A DNA stretch of 64,000 nt, from contig NW_024882024.1 of the NCBI RefSeq assembly GCF_019059575.1, forward strand, positions 390,812-454,811. The letters are read 5' to 3'. Below the pieces are notes generated by a model, which searched no databases, was not told the DNA's origin, and was given only the letters and a program-made list of their open reading frames with translations. The position numbers were made by a program, and so were the translations under genes. Below, in pieces: positions 62,676 to 64,000 of the stretch (within the stretch, counting starts at the first letter, position 1; every line of letters begins with the position of its first letter). The DNA is from Amphibalanus amphitrite. Taxonomy: Eukaryota > Arthropoda > Thecostraca > Balanomorpha > Balanidae.

Positions 62676-63840
62676 TTCCTGGCTTGATTCAGTTGGGGGG
62701 AGCTTATTCGTTATCTGTCTGTATTGGCTATGGTCCGGCCCGGGTGCCCACTGCCCACTCCCAGCCCGTCGCACCGCCGCACGCTAGTGTATCTGCGGTC
62801 AGTTTCACGACTAATGGCGGCAGATGGAATGTGTTTCCCGTCATTAGTGAGGCGGTTTGATGTCACAAAACCAGCCCGATCATTTATCTTGATTTATAAT
62901 GCGTGACTCTTGGGAAACGTGCTTTACTGCTAATATACCTGGACAGTTTCAAAGACTTAAAATATGGATGCTGCTCAGTGCTCACTGTTCAGCCGCTACA
63001 AAATCACACGATTAACGAAATTCACTCAGCCCAATGCAGTACTGACGCCCATTCAGTTTGCCGTGTCGTGTTTGCCACTGGCCGGCGCAGTATTTAGATG
63101 GTGCATGAGCCAGTAATCGTGTCGCGTGCTACTCAGGGGCCCCACGGTCGGCCAAGGTCACCCGTGGGCAGCCAACCGTCTGCACTCGGCGCAATAAGAT
63201 GAGATTGAATAGCCATTGAGTGTAGTTTATTGGTCTCTGCTTACCGCAGTGATTCTGGCTATTTCCTGCTGTAACATTTGCCTGCTGAATTGTTTCCATG
63301 TCATTTTTTCTGCGGGTTGATGGGCCATTTATAAAGTTGCACGAATTGCTAGTGCAGTCTGGCTAGCGACGTCTACCGTTTATACTTCACCAAGGACAGT
63401 CCATCTGCCGCATCTACCGTTTATATATTTGAAGGCAATGTCGGGACAGTATGTACGTAGCTTGCCAAACCACCACGCTGTTGTATCGGTTTGAGCAGCG
63501 TTCTTCTCCAGTTCGACACTGCCTAGCGTGGGTAGCTCGCGAGCGGCCGCCCCTGCTGCCCGCCCCTCCCCCATCAGCGGGGTAGGGGAGGCGGTCCCCG
63601 GCACGATTTGGTCGGTCCAGCGCGGCAGGCCGGGGCGTCTGCAGGGCGGGCGGCTCACGGCGGCACGGACTGGTCACGGACACGGGTCGGACCGGGCCGT
63701 CTGCCGCCTCCCGGAACTGGCCCGCCGGCCGGCGGGTGGAGGGACCGCGGACCGGGGTGCAGTGGTGCATGGTTGGTCATAGGCGTCCGTGCTGAGCGGG
63801 CCGCGAACCCGCCGCCTGGGCTGTTGGCGCTCCGTTTGGC

Positions 63841-63843
<3 letters not shown>
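62676..63843. other. Gene-free stretch
   Basis: Nothing recognised. The receptor transmembrane and kinase exons are not here. Confidence 0.55.
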
Positions 63844-63934
<91 letters not shown>

Positions 63935-64000
63935 TCCTCCTCTCTCTCTCCTCTCTCCTCTCTCTCGCTCTCTCCTCTCTCATCCTCTCTCTCTCTCTCT
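63844..64000. repeat. (CT)n microsatellite at the window edge
   Basis: Almost pure CT for nearly 90 bp, then CT interspersed with CCTCTC to the end. Minus-strand Arg-Glu frames here are artefacts. The true length cannot be seen. Confidence 0.95.

Noticed and set aside
62289-62860. Repeated SRWSLDSIPV protein frames.
   Set aside because: Translation of a minisatellite with variable GTCTGT linkers; three frames are open at once.

Overview
This is eukaryotic genomic DNA, best read as arthropod. It contains introns with GT/AG borders, microsatellites, a tRNA-derived SINE and many short terminal-inverted-repeat (TIR) transposons. Three developmental or chromatin genes can be recognised. The GC-rich coding sequence and dense minisatellites would suit a crustacean such as a barnacle, but that taxonomic placement is a guess.

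Layout. Positions 1-37,913 hold no gene I can support. This stretch is mostly unique GC-rich sequence with scattered satellites, a candidate solo LTR (5229-5685), a SINE (26,759-27,010) and three TIR transposons with perfect 8-bp target-site duplications (6617-7210, 29,166-31,109, 35,050-36,504). It probably is the upstream and/or first-intron regulatory territory of the next gene. From 37,914 to 44,069 (+) lie four exons of a Spalt/SALL zinc-finger transcription factor; the expected first coding exon is not found. A 1.17-kb element with 16-bp perfect TIRs and TTAA flanks (46,004-47,176) separates it from a convergent, intronless-CDS p66/simjang (GATAD2) gene at 48,296-50,185 (-). Positions 50,254-57,239 are AT-richer and full of transposons, including a 2.35-kb TIR element with two smaller TIR elements nested in it. 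From 57,335 (+) come the first three coding exons of an activin/TGF-beta type I receptor (baboon/ALK4-5 type): signal peptide and complete cysteine-rich ectodomain. Its transmembrane and kinase exons are not seen and should lie past the right edge. The window ends in a (CT)n tract.

How the genes relate. Spalt-family proteins repress transcription partly through the NuRD complex, and p66 is a core NuRD subunit, so the convergent neighbours encode a NuRD-recruiting factor and a NuRD component. The receptor sits upstream of Smad signalling. No operon-like logic applies, and shared function by proximity is only an inference. The most notable content is the set of non-autonomous DNA transposons: seven have 8-bp target-site duplications, several share CA..GGCG termini, and nesting gives their order of insertion.
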